Origin: Acinetobacter nosocomialis NIPH 2119
Lineage (GTDB): Bacteria > Pseudomonadota > Gammaproteobacteria > Pseudomonadales > Moraxellaceae
Direction: 5' to 3'
Assembly (NCBI RefSeq): GCF_000368085.1
Contig: NZ_KB849239.1
Span: 1,144,269-1,208,268, forward strand
DNA: 64,000 bases
Below, in pieces: positions 35,417 to 44,330 of this stretch. Numbering within the stretch: the stretch's first letter is position 1; every line of letters begins with the position of its first letter. The notes under the pieces were generated by a model, which did no database searches, had not been told where the DNA came from, and was given only the letters and a program-made list of their open reading frames with translations. Both the position numbers and the translations under genes were made by a program.

Positions 35417-36847
35417 TCAGCTCTGGGTTACAAGCTGAATAGCTTTAAAGTCATATACTTTTCCGCCCTGTTGTTTAGCCCATTTTTCAGCATCATCTTT
35501 TAATAAAAAGGCGTGAATTTGTCCTGCTTTATCTGTGGCATACCATGCCAAATTGGCAAGTAATTTAATGTCGGACTGATGATCTTGGCTATAAACCACA
35601 CGCACTGTTTTTCCATTGGCTTGTATTTTCTTTAAATCAGAAAAAGCATGCTCAGGCGTTTCATAGCTACGAACTTTTTCTTCACCCTTTACCCAAATTT
35701 GAGTCACCCGACCAAATGTCTTGATGGGTTGGCCCGTTAATGCGTCATTGGCAACCAAAGGTGATTTTGCATAGTCGGCCAGTTGCTGGCTGTAATTAAG
35801 CCCAGATGCCTGAGATGCATCCTTAATGTATTGATCATCAATAAATTTATTTACATCAAGCGTACCGTCGTTTTTGCCTAAAACTTTTAAGGTGTCTATC
35901 GCGATTTGAGTTGCTTTTCGATATTCAGGTTTCCACGTTAAGTCACGAGTTTGCAGACCTAGTGGACCATGAAATAAATAGACGACTTCGGCAGGAATAC
36001 CGGTTTTTTCAGCAATCAGTTCACTATATTTTTCTGGTTGTTCCCGAATTAGACGATTCGCTTCAATGGTTGCCTGTAAATAAGCTTTTATAACTTCTGG
36101 ATGCTGCTGTGCATAATCCTTGCTGGCAAGCGAACCATGAAATGTGGGTGATTTTGCTTGAGAACCATCATAGATTTTTTTGGCAAAACCTTGGTAAGCA
36201 AATAACTCGCCAAATGGTACGAAGTCAGCATGCGCAGCAATCTTATGACTTTTTAATGCAGGTCCGGCCACTTCTGGCGCCTGAGCAATCACTTTAATAT
36301 CTTTATCAAGTTGCCAGCCTTCTGCTTGAATCGCTCGTAGCAACAGTCCATGAGCAGTTGAGGCAAAAGGTACAGAAATGGTTTGTCCTTTTAGTTCTTT
36401 AAGCGATGTTACTTTTGAGTCAATTGGAACAACAATCGCATTGCCGCTACCATTAATACTGCCTGACAAAGGGGCTAAAAATATGCTTTCTTTGCCAGCT
36501 TTTTTAAATGCCGCTAAATTATTAACCGCAGGAAAGTCTGCCATTGCTCCCAAATCTAGACGTCCAGCCACCATCTCACTGGTAAGTGGTGCACCAGAGG
36601 TAAAATTTTTCCATTGAATGTCATATTTAACATTCTTGTATTTACCATCTTTGGGTAAATATTTTGGTAATAAATTCAATTCACGAATCAGCAACCCACC
36701 TGTTGCACAGTTAATGGTCGTGTCTTGTGTACCAATGGCGACACGCACAGTTTCTGTTTTACTGCCGCACCCCAAAGTGCCGAGTACCATGGCACCAATT
36801 AAGCTACTGAGTAATAGTTTTTTATTGAGCAATTTATTTTGTCTCAT
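35417..36847 (-). CDS. ABC substrate-binding lipoprotein with extra NosL-like tail
   Basis: A 476-residue exported protein. The signal ends at GTLGC, a likely lipobox. Residues ~30-350 are an NMT1/SsuA-type binding fold (GATGGLLIRELNLLPKY-like start, FHGSLASKDY segment). Ordinary members end near 320-350 residues; here another ~100 residues follow, and their end (residues ~430-476: AWYATDKAGQIHAFLLKDDA, then GGKVYDF) looks like the C-terminus of NosL-type copper-binding lipoproteins. The usual NosL metal ligands are not obvious. The substrate is unknown; sulfonates, nitrate or a metal-bound anion are candidates. Confidence 0.85.
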   Translation of the reverse strand: MRQNKLLNKKLLLSSLIGAMVLGTLGCGSKTETVRVAIGTQDTTINCATGGLLIRELNLLPKYLPKDGKYKNVKYDIQWKNFTSGAPLTSEMVAGRLDLGAMADFPAVNNLAAFKKAGKESIFLAPLSGSINGSGNAIVVPIDSKVTSLKELKGQTISVPFASTAHGLLLRAIQAEGWQLDKDIKVIAQAPEVAGPALKSHKIAAHADFVPFGELFAYQGFAKKIYDGSQAKSPTFHGSLASKDYAQQHPEVIKAYLQATIEANRLIREQPEKYSELIAEKTGIPAEVVYLFHGPLGLQTRDLTWKPEYRKATQIAIDTLKVLGKNDGTLDVNKFIDDQYIKDASQASGLNYSQQLADYAKSPLVANDALTGQPIKTFGRVTQIWVKGEEKVRSYETPEHAFSDLKKIQANGKTVRVVYSQDHQSDIKLLANLAWYATDKAGQIHAFLLKDDAEKWAKQQGGKVYDFKAIQLVTQS

Positions 36848-36866
36848 GTTACGTATTCCAAATTAA

Positions 36867-37112
36867 TTATTTGAGTAGGTATGGGATATTTACTTTGACT
36901 GCATCTGTTGGGCAGTCCTTTTCACAAGGCATGCAATACCAACATTCATCAAATTGCATATAAGCTTTTTGAGTTGTTGGATCGATTGCCAATAAATCCA
37001 TTGGACAAACATCTACACAGACAGTGCATCCTTTATCAGCAATACATTTATCTTCATCGATAATGACGGGTGCGACAGTACGGTGCTGTACTTCTTTAAA
37101 AATAAAAGCCAT
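36867..37112 (-). CDS. AprB-like ferredoxin with two 4Fe-4S sites
   Basis: An 81-residue protein with two cluster motifs: an irregular first one (C-5-C-2-C-3-CP in CIADKGCTVCVDVCP) and a regular CWYCMPCEKDCP. The irregular spacing, the following MDLLAIDP, and the DECWYC segment match the N-terminal half of dissimilatory APS reductase beta subunits (AprB) better than ordinary ferredoxins. It would pass electrons to or from the flavoprotein encoded 20 bases upstream. The AprB C-terminal tail is absent. Confidence 0.85.
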   Translation of the reverse strand: MAFIFKEVQHRTVAPVIIDEDKCIADKGCTVCVDVCPMDLLAIDPTTQKAYMQFDECWYCMPCEKDCPTDAVKVNIPYLLK

Positions 37113-37132
37113 GATTTGAATTCCTGATTTAT

Positions 37133-38866
37133 TTAGTCTGCTAGAGCAACATCTTTTTGAATGCGTAAACGGTCATACGACACAGCTTCATTTTGATTAA
37201 TCGGAACCACATAAGGCTCGATTGGCTTTTTGAAACTAACCATGTTCCCGTATTCATCTTTTTTCAAATGCGCGTGACAGAACCAATCCAAGTTATTTTT
37301 TTGAGGGAAATCTGCTCTATAGTGATACAGTCCCCAACGGCTTTCTTCTCTAAACAGTGAAGCTCTTGCTGCCATTTCCGCGCAATCTCGAATAAAAGAA
37401 ACTTCAGCGGCGCGCATCAGCTCATGCGGGTTCCTTGCAGAGATTCGCTTAATATCTTGTTTAATTTCTTCAAAACGCTTGAGCCCAATTTCCATTTTTT
37501 GGCGAGTTTTAGGAGGTTGCAAATAGTCATTTACAAAACGGCGCAGCTTATATTCCACTTGTTCTGGAGGTAAACCTTCTGAGCAATCTAGTGGCGCAAA
37601 TATTCGAGCTTTTTCTGCTTCTATTTCACTTTGGTTTAATTCGCTATCTTCAATTGTATTCACATATTGCGCAGCATTTACACCCGCAAACCAACCGTAA
37701 GTAAATGCTCCAAGCATATAGTTATGAGGTACAGCCGCCATATCGCCAGCACTGTATAATCCCTTAACTGAAGTCTCAGCTTTTTCATTGACCCATACGC
37801 CAGAAGCACTGTGTCCGCTACAGAAACCAATTTCTGAAATATGCATTTCCACCATATCTTGACGATAATTGGTTCCTCGGCCCTCGTGGAAACGACCACG
37901 GCTTGGGCGCTCATTGGTATGCAAGATTTCTTCAATAGTTTGAATCGTTTCTTCGGCCAGATGATCTACTTTTAAATAAACAGGACCATTACCACTTTCC
38001 AGTTCTTGGTAAAACTCCCACATCATCTGACCACTCCAGTAGTCACATTCAATGAAACGTTCACCTTTACTATTGGCCGTATAACCTCCTAAAGGACCAG
38101 TCACATAGGCACAAGCTGGGCCGTTATAGTCTTTAATCAGTGGATTAATCTGGAAGCATTCCAAGTTTGCAAGCTCAGCACCTGCATGATATGCCATTGC
38201 ATAGCCGTCACCTGCATTGGTTGGATTTTCATAAGTACCCATTAAGTAGCCGGAAGCTGGCAAACCTAAACGCCCTGCGGCACCACAACATAAAATGGCT
38301 GCTTTCGTTTTAATGACATAAAAGTCACCACTACGACAGTCAAAACCAAGTACACCATTGATTGCACCTTGCTCATTTTTTAGAAGCTTTGTGGTGACAA
38401 TCCGATTATTAATTTTGACTTGAGCACGCTTTAATTGACGATATAAAACTTTTTTAACATCATGTCCTTCGGGCATTGGTAAAACATATGCCCCCATGTG
38501 ATGTACTTTTTTTACTGCAAATTCACCTGTCTCATCTTTTTCAAACTTAATGCCCCATTGATCGAGCTGTTGAATGGTTTTGAAACTATGCTTTGCATAT
38601 GCATATACAGTGGTTTGATTAACTACCCCATCATTAGCAATGGTAATTTCTTTGGTGTATTGCTCAGGTGTCGCATATCCCGGAATAACAGCATTATTCA
38701 GCCCATCCATTCCCATTGAAATCGCCCCACTGCGTTTTACATTCGCTTTTTCAATGAGCAAGACTTTTAAATTCGGGTTTTCTTGTTTTGCTTTAATCGC
38801 AGCCATTGGCCCTGCAGTTCCACCACCAATCACCACAATATCAAACTCAAGATATTTAGTTTCCAT
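37133..38866 (-). CDS. AprA/fumarate reductase-like flavoprotein
   Basis: A 577-residue FAD protein. The FAD fingerprint GGGTAGPMAA lies near residue 13, and the RSGAISMGMDGLNN segment near residue 45 is characteristic of APS reductase alpha subunits within the fumarate reductase/succinate dehydrogenase superfamily. The ATG at 38866 is taken (AAGGAT 6 bases before); the frame continues upstream into the GntR gene without a better start. With the AprB-like ferredoxin it forms a two-subunit cytoplasmic redox enzyme. Actual APS reductase activity is doubtful, since no sulfate adenylyltransferase is nearby. Reaction and substrate are unknown. Confidence 0.85.
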   Translation of the reverse strand: METKYLEFDIVVIGGGTAGPMAAIKAKQENPNLKVLLIEKANVKRSGAISMGMDGLNNAVIPGYATPEQYTKEITIANDGVVNQTTVYAYAKHSFKTIQQLDQWGIKFEKDETGEFAVKKVHHMGAYVLPMPEGHDVKKVLYRQLKRAQVKINNRIVTTKLLKNEQGAINGVLGFDCRSGDFYVIKTKAAILCCGAAGRLGLPASGYLMGTYENPTNAGDGYAMAYHAGAELANLECFQINPLIKDYNGPACAYVTGPLGGYTANSKGERFIECDYWSGQMMWEFYQELESGNGPVYLKVDHLAEETIQTIEEILHTNERPSRGRFHEGRGTNYRQDMVEMHISEIGFCSGHSASGVWVNEKAETSVKGLYSAGDMAAVPHNYMLGAFTYGWFAGVNAAQYVNTIEDSELNQSEIEAEKARIFAPLDCSEGLPPEQVEYKLRRFVNDYLQPPKTRQKMEIGLKRFEEIKQDIKRISARNPHELMRAAEVSFIRDCAEMAARASLFREESRWGLYHYRADFPQKNNLDWFCHAHLKKDEYGNMVSFKKPIEPYVVPINQNEAVSYDRLRIQKDVALAD

Positions 38867-38894
38867 TGTAAAATCCTTATTTTTATTTGAGTTA

Positions 38895-39638
38895 TTAACG
38901 ATGAATACGTAAACGGTACTGGAAGGTATCGCCTGAGAAATAGAGATATTCATAGTCAATCGGTTGACCATTTGCATCGTGAGTCAAACGTTCGACCCGT
39001 AATACCGGAGTTCCGATTTCGACTTGCAACAAGGCCGCTAATTCTTCATCCGCTACAGTGGCATCAATACTTAAATCTGCATGCCCTAAAGGAATGCCAC
39101 ATTCTTGTTCTAATGCTTTGAAAATATCGGTTGTGCGTAAATCAATCGCTTTTTCTTTAAGTTTCAAACCAATATGTTCTGGCAAATAAGTCAACTCATA
39201 CGATACTGGCTGACGGTTGAGTAAACGAACACGTTGAATTTCATACACATTGGCTTTAACAGGTAACTTTAATTTCGGTACTACATGCATCGGGACCTGC
39301 CTAAGCTCGGCCGAGATGACACGGTTTAAAATTTCGTGACCAGCAGATGACATTGCTTCTGCAAAACCTTGCAAACTTGAAATGTTCTGGAACGTTTTTG
39401 GCTTGCTTACAAAGGTCCCTTTACCTGGCACCTTAAAAATATAGCCTTCCAACTGTAATTGGTTGAGTGCTTGGCGAACTGTGATTCGGCTTACACCGAA
39501 CTGTTCAGCAAACTCGTTTTCAGATGGAATTTGACTCAGTACGGCGTATTCGCCATTTACAATTTTGTTAAGGATGAGTTCCCTTAACTGATCGTAAAGA
39601 GGCTTATGATTTTTAGCATCTGGGGGTAGCTGGCTCAC
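38895..39638 (-). CDS. GntR/HutC-family transcriptional regulator
   Basis: A 247-residue protein: a GntR winged HTH (residues ~12-75; IPSENEFAEQFGVSRITVRQ) followed by a UTRA ligand-binding domain (from ~95, ending in YLYFSGDTFQYRLRI). It appears to start at a GTG (39638) with AGG about 10 bases upstream. It is the first gene of the flavoprotein-ABC operon, 28 bases before the flavoprotein start, and likely represses it. A palindrome TGTTATAACA lies at 39650-39659, just upstream. Confidence 0.88.
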   Translation of the reverse strand: MSQLPPDAKNHKPLYDQLRELILNKIVNGEYAVLSQIPSENEFAEQFGVSRITVRQALNQLQLEGYIFKVPGKGTFVSKPKTFQNISSLQGFAEAMSSAGHEILNRVISAELRQVPMHVVPKLKLPVKANVYEIQRVRLLNRQPVSYELTYLPEHIGLKLKEKAIDLRTTDIFKALEQECGIPLGHADLSIDATVADEELAALLQVEIGTPVLRVERLTHDANGQPIDYEYLYFSGDTFQYRLRIHR

Positions 39639-39649
39639 GGCTCACAACC

Positions 39650-39659
39650 TGTTATAACA
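39650..39659. promoter_or_regulatory. Palindrome before the GntR operon, candidate operator
   Basis: TGTTATAACA is a perfect 10-bp palindrome 12 bases upstream of the GntR gene, consistent in size and AT-rich core with GntR/HutC sites. Autoregulation is inferred. Confidence 0.4.
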
Positions 39660-39879
39660 ACTTGAGCAAATAATGTTTAAAATGTTTCAGCTTTGGAAAT
39701 AATTTAAAGCGATAACTTTAGTTAAAAAAATAATTTCAATGAATATCAATAAATTAATTAATAGCTATCTATAAAAGTTAAATGGTTATCATAAAAAATA
39801 CATTTGTGTTTGTTATGCTATAAAACATACTCCGTTGTGCCATAAACGTAAAAATTACTATTATTTTTTAGGGGATAAT

Positions 39880-41229
39880 ATGCAACAAAAACAATTAAAT
39901 ACCCCTGATGATTCAGTGGAACAAGTCACCTTCTGGCAAGCCTTCTTATTTTGGCTCAAGCTTGGTTTTATTAGCTTTGGGGGGCCAGCTGGACAAATCG
40001 CTGTGATGCATCAGGAACTGGTTGAACAAAAGCGCTGGATATCTGAAAAAAGATTTTTACATGCACTGAACTACTGCATGTTGTTACCTGGACCTGAAGC
40101 ACAGCAGTTAGCAACCTACATTGGTTGGCTTATGCACAGAACTGCGGGAGGTTTAGTTGCCGGTATTTTATTTGTATTACCCTCTTTATTTATTTTAATT
40201 GGGCTGTCTTGGATTTATATAAAATTTGGAGACGTTCCGGTTATTGCGGGTATTTTTTACGGGATAAAGCCTGCCGTCACCGCAATTGTTTTCCATGCGA
40301 CATACCGTATAGGTAGTCGTTCGCTTAAAAATAGATTTTTATGGTTCGTCGCAATTGCTGCTTTTTTTGCAATCTTTGTCTTAAAACTTCCTTTCCCGCT
40401 TATTGTTTTATCAGCAGGCATTGCAGGTTATTTAGTTAGTAAAAAGTACCCTGAGCTACTTTCCTCAGCTGCTGGTCATAAAGCCAGCCAAAAAGATTAC
40501 GGCCCGGCATTTATTGATGATGAGACTCCAACACCAGAACACGCTAAATTCCACTGGTCACGGTTAGTTAAACTTATTTTTGTGGCAATCATTTTATGGT
40601 TATTACCCATTTTAGCTTTAGGCGTATATTTCGGATGGCATCACTCTTATACCCAAATGGCATGGTTCTTCACTAAAGCTGCGCTGCTTACGTTTGGGGG
40701 CGCTTACGCGGTTTTACCTTATGTCTATCAAGGAGCTGTCAATCATTTTGCATGGCTTTCACCTACACAAATGATTGATGGACTGGCTTTGGGTGAAACT
40801 ACCCCCGGTCCACTGATTATGGTTGTTGCCTTTGTGGGTTTTTTAGGAGGAGTCAATCATTCATTACTTGGGTCCGAGCATCTATTTTTTGCTGGTGCAC
40901 TCGGTGCTGTCATTGTGACTTGGTTTACCTTTCTCTTTTCATTTGTCTTTATTTTTGCGGGTGCACCGATTATTGAATCTACTCATAATGAAATAAAGTT
41001 TACGGCACCCCTCACTGCAATTACCGCGGCTGTGGTCGGTGTCATTTTAAATTTAGCACTATTTTTTAGTTATCACGTGTTATGGCCACAAGGTTTTTCA
41101 GGGCATTTTGATATTGTTGCAGCCCTCATTACCGTTGCTGCATTTATTGCTTTATTCCGTTTTAACATTACTGTGCTGTATGTCATTTTTGCTTCGGCAC
41201 TGGTTGGTTTAGGGGTTTATCTTTTATAG
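39880..41229 (+). CDS. chrA: Chromate-type ion transporter, ChrA family
   Basis: A 449-residue inner-membrane protein with two homologous CHR halves. The first contains GFISFGGPAGQIAVMHQE and LPGPEAQQLATYIGW, the second FGGAYAVLPYV and LGETTPGPLIMVVAFVGF, as in long-chain ChrA proteins. The ATG at 39880 with AGGGGAT upstream is the start; an earlier TTG has no support. ChrA exports chromate, but many relatives sit in sulfur clusters. Here it is divergent from an operon for uptake of a presumed sulfonate-like compound, so export of sulfate, sulfite or another oxyanion is an alternative. Confidence 0.85.
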   Translation: MQQKQLNTPDDSVEQVTFWQAFLFWLKLGFISFGGPAGQIAVMHQELVEQKRWISEKRFLHALNYCMLLPGPEAQQLATYIGWLMHRTAGGLVAGILFVLPSLFILIGLSWIYIKFGDVPVIAGIFYGIKPAVTAIVFHATYRIGSRSLKNRFLWFVAIAAFFAIFVLKLPFPLIVLSAGIAGYLVSKKYPELLSSAAGHKASQKDYGPAFIDDETPTPEHAKFHWSRLVKLIFVAIILWLLPILALGVYFGWHHSYTQMAWFFTKAALLTFGGAYAVLPYVYQGAVNHFAWLSPTQMIDGLALGETTPGPLIMVVAFVGFLGGVNHSLLGSEHLFFAGALGAVIVTWFTFLFSFVFIFAGAPIIESTHNEIKFTAPLTAITAAVVGVILNLALFFSYHVLWPQGFSGHFDIVAALITVAAFIALFRFNITVLYVIFASALVGLGVYLL

Positions 41230-41247
41230 AAATTAGTCATGAGTTCT

Positions 41248-42102
41248 TTAACGTAATTGCGAAGGACTCATGCCATAAAACTGTTTAAAGCGATGACTTA
41301 AATGACTTGCTGAACTAAAACCACATACTAGGGCAATGTCTTGTAAAGAAAGCTGAGATGACTGAATGAGTCCTTTTGCCTTAGTTAAACGTCTTTGCAT
41401 GACATATTGGTGAGGTGCCATATTCATGGACTGTTTAAACATATGAGCAAAATGGTATTCGCTTAAATTCACAACATTTGCCAGATCTGACAAAGTGAGT
41501 GCCTGATCTAGATGATCTTCAATCCATTCCTGAATATATTTGAGCTTATGAGGTGCCAACCCGCCTTTAATAATAGGTTGTTGCCATTGAACACTGCTGT
41601 ATCTTCTAATTAAATGATTTAGCAATAAACTTGCTGTTGTGCTCATTTGCAAATGATTTGAAGAATCTTGCCAATCGCAATCTAGCAAGAAGAACTGATA
41701 TAAAGCTCGAATCCGTTCATCATCATTAAAGACAACTTCGTTTAACTCAATTTGATTAGGTTCTTTGTCCCATATTTTTTCGGCAACATCACGTAAATGT
41801 TGGTCGGTATAATACAAGTGAACAAATTTAAGCCCACCTCGTATATCCCAAGTCGACTCTTGATGCTCAGGTAACAAACAAAAACGCCCTGGCCCGCCAC
41901 CATTTTTCCAGCCTGAAGGTGTTTTTTGATAACTTTCATAACCATCTTGGATATAGAGACTCAAAGTATGGTGGTCGCTACAGACACTTACACGATCTTG
42001 CTGATTAGACCAAAATGCAAGTTGCATATTTTCATCAAGCACCACAGTTTCGTGAAGCTTGGCTTTAGATTGCTGTAGCTGTTCTAAAGTTTGATAGGCC
42101 AT
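41248..42102 (-). CDS. AraC-family regulator with cupin-type sensor domain
   Basis: A 284-residue AraC protein: an N-terminal cupin-like AraC_binding domain (residues ~20-150) and C-terminal double HTH (residues ~180-284) with LSDLANVVNLSEYHFAHMFK and IALVCGFSSASHLSHRFK. It is unlike the two XylS-type AraC genes at the left end. It is divergent from an EamA exporter gene and may control it; it is convergent with chrA with only 18 bases between. Confidence 0.85.
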   Translation of the reverse strand: MAYQTLEQLQQSKAKLHETVVLDENMQLAFWSNQQDRVSVCSDHHTLSLYIQDGYESYQKTPSGWKNGGGPGRFCLLPEHQESTWDIRGGLKFVHLYYTDQHLRDVAEKIWDKEPNQIELNEVVFNDDERIRALYQFFLLDCDWQDSSNHLQMSTTASLLLNHLIRRYSSVQWQQPIIKGGLAPHKLKYIQEWIEDHLDQALTLSDLANVVNLSEYHFAHMFKQSMNMAPHQYVMQRRLTKAKGLIQSSQLSLQDIALVCGFSSASHLSHRFKQFYGMSPSQLR

Positions 42103-42268
42103 GCAAAATTAAAACAAATATCATTGAGCTTAAGTTAACCATATTCAGTAAAATTCAGCTAGTTTAGACATATAAAAAACGCAAGATCTTGCATGTACTA
42201 CACAAGAATATATACGTGAAAAATGAAGCATTCCTAGATACTTAAGCTTGGTAATCGAGGATGAAGTT

Positions 42269-43186
42269 ATGAATATTTTACTCTATGTTGCGGTGGTGTT
42301 GATTTGGGGAACAACATGGATTGGAATTGCCGTTCAGAGCCATTATGCAACTCCCGTCGTTGCAATTTTATGGCGTTTTGCCATTTCAGCCTTATTACTT
42401 TGGGTTGTTTTACTATTTTCCGGAAAATTACAACGAATTGCTTTAAAAGATCACTTGTTCTGTATGCTGCAAGGCCTTTGTGTTTTCGGTCTAAACTTTA
42501 TTTGTTTTTATACCGCCGTTAAATATGTAAATAGCGGTTTAGAGTCTGTCATATTTTCCATGGCTGTTTTCTTTAATGCTATTAATGCACTTATCTTTTT
42601 TAAGCAGAAACCTTCTCCAAACTTTGCGCCGGCTGCACTTTTGGGTCTAAGTGGTATTGTTTTACTGTTTTGGCATGACCTGATTAATAGTCAGTTTAAT
42701 GCACAGTTATTAATGGGTATTGGGCTATGTGCAATAGGCACTTACGGTTTTTCTTTAGGGAATATGATTAGTGTTAGACACCAAAAACGTGGCCTAAATA
42801 TTTTTTCAACAAATTGTTATGCCATGACTTATGGGGCATTGGTGATGCTAAGTCTAGCTTTATTTACTGGACAAGATTTAATGCCGCCGATGAATTTCCC
42901 ATTTTTAAGCTCGGTACTATACTTAGCTGTATTTGGCACAGTTATTGGGTTCTCTGCTTATTTTTCTTTAGTTGGACGAATTGGCGCAGCCAAAGCAGCC
43001 TATAGCACGTTGCTCTTTCCTTTAGTTGCTTTAACAGTTTCTACTTTCTTTGAAGGATATGAGTGGACTTTAAATGCTGTATTTGGAATTTTGCTAATCT
43101 TACTTGGTAATTACTTAATGTTTAGTAAGTTTGAAATTGGAAAGAAGTTATTTAACACCCAAAAAAATTGTGAAAAGCAGGCTTAA
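42269..43186 (+). CDS. EamA/DMT-family exporter
   Basis: A 305-residue membrane protein with ten predicted helices in two EamA halves (WGTTWIGIAVQSHYATPVV at the start, YFSLVGRIGAAKAAYSTLLF in the second half). GAGGAT precedes the ATG at 42269; the frame's earlier TTG is not supported. DMT exporters move amino acids or other metabolites outward. Divergent AraC gene upstream suggests inducible expression. Substrate unknown. Confidence 0.85.
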   Translation: MNILLYVAVVLIWGTTWIGIAVQSHYATPVVAILWRFAISALLLWVVLLFSGKLQRIALKDHLFCMLQGLCVFGLNFICFYTAVKYVNSGLESVIFSMAVFFNAINALIFFKQKPSPNFAPAALLGLSGIVLLFWHDLINSQFNAQLLMGIGLCAIGTYGFSLGNMISVRHQKRGLNIFSTNCYAMTYGALVMLSLALFTGQDLMPPMNFPFLSSVLYLAVFGTVIGFSAYFSLVGRIGAAKAAYSTLLFPLVALTVSTFFEGYEWTLNAVFGILLILLGNYLMFSKFEIGKKLFNTQKNCEKQA

Positions 43187-43199
43187 AGCCTGCTTTTTT
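43173..43199 (+). terminator. Terminator overlapping the EamA stop codon
   Basis: AAAAGCAGGC (43173-43182) pairs with GCCTGCTTTT (43188-43197) around TTAAA, followed by T. The stop codon lies in the loop. Confidence 0.88.
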
Positions 43200-43216
43200 A
43201 TAAATCATAATTAATT

Positions 43217-44221
43217 TTAGTAGCCCGTTTTTAACATCAGCTCAAAATCTTTTAAAGCTGCGGCTGCTGTGGCTAAAGGCGCAGATGCCCCTCCACTGAC
43301 CACAAATTCACCCATTTCTTGTGTTAACACCCGAATACATTTTTGAGAACCTTGCAGATGAGCAAACGCATGATTTGCTCGGACTAACCTTAATTCAACA
43401 CCTGTTTCAATTTGCTGATTTTTAACATGAATAAAACCGACCAGACGAGGAATTACATTTTCTTTTTTCCAGTCACGAATATGATCGGGTGTGACATGAC
43501 TGATTCCTTGTCTTGGAATATCTTGAATTTTTATATCAGCCCCCAAAACAGTGTTGGCTAATATGGTAATTTTAGCCGCGGTATCCCATCCATCTACATC
43601 GAATGAACTGTCAGGTTCCGCAATACCTTTTGTTTGAGCTTTTTCAAGAGATTCTGCAAATGCGCATCCGTGTTGCAACATATCATTTAAAATAAAATTC
43701 GTGGTGCCTGTAAACACACCTTCTATTTCTAAAATTTGACAGCCTGCTAAGTTATATTCAAACAAATCAACAGTTGGTAAGGCAGCAGCTGTCGCACCGC
43801 TAAAAAATAGTTTTTTATTGTGCTGATGTGCCAAGTTAACTAATTTTTTACCTTCTACGACTAAAGCACCTTTAGATACCGCAATCGCATTCATGTTGTG
43901 TGTTAAAGCATAATTTAAATAAAATAAGCCTTTCCCACCTGTTACATAATCACTTGGTCCGGTCTCAATAATGACATCTGCTTGAACCTGTTCTAAAAAC
44001 TTTTGCTCTGTTAGGCCTTCCTGAAATCGTGTTTTATCTAGCCACTTTGAAGTCTGAAAACCCTCTTGATCAATTAAGCCTGATGATGAGTTGCAGACAC
44101 CCACTAAACGGGCATCAATTTGATATTTTTGTTTATAGTACGTCGATCGATTTAAAAGGAGCTCTGCAATTTGTTGTCCAATCCGTCCAAAACCACAAAT
44201 TGCCACGTTAACTCGCTTCAT
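43217..44221 (-). CDS. Homoserine dehydrogenase, short form without ACT domain
   Basis: A 334-residue enzyme: Rossmann start (VAICGFGRIGQQIAELL), the AVSKGALV segment and the homoserine dehydrogenase domain with GTTNFILNDML and GIAEPDSSFDVDGWD signatures. It reduces aspartate semialdehyde to homoserine. The usual proteobacterial Hom is ~430 residues with a regulatory ACT domain, which is absent here, so this is probably a second, feedback-insensitive copy or a catabolic one. It stands alone, with a long hairpin just upstream. Confidence 0.85.
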   Translation of the reverse strand: MKRVNVAICGFGRIGQQIAELLLNRSTYYKQKYQIDARLVGVCNSSSGLIDQEGFQTSKWLDKTRFQEGLTEQKFLEQVQADVIIETGPSDYVTGGKGLFYLNYALTHNMNAIAVSKGALVVEGKKLVNLAHQHNKKLFFSGATAAALPTVDLFEYNLAGCQILEIEGVFTGTTNFILNDMLQHGCAFAESLEKAQTKGIAEPDSSFDVDGWDTAAKITILANTVLGADIKIQDIPRQGISHVTPDHIRDWKKENVIPRLVGFIHVKNQQIETGVELRLVRANHAFAHLQGSQKCIRVLTQEMGEFVVSGGASAPLATAAAALKDFELMLKTGY

Positions 44222-44254
44222 ATCGCTTTCTCAAAAATTTAAATGCTTTAAATG

Positions 44255-44296
44255 AAATTTCCAAAGATAATTTAAACATCTTATCTCTGGAAATTT
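44255..44296. other. Long imperfect hairpin between tauE and the homoserine dehydrogenase gene
   Basis: Two 16-base arms (44255-44270 and 44281-44296) pair with a single mismatch around a 10-base loop. It lies downstream of the sulfide operon and upstream of the homoserine dehydrogenase start. It may end the former or act in the leader of the latter; the U-run is poor. Confidence 0.5.
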
Positions 44297-44330
44297 AGTA
44301 TTCATAAGGATAGTTAAAATACTATATATC

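Noticed and set aside
37133..38977. Longer flavoprotein starting at 38977
   Set aside because: The extension lies inside the GntR gene and lacks a ribosome site; the start at 38866 has AAGGAT and begins just before the FAD motif.
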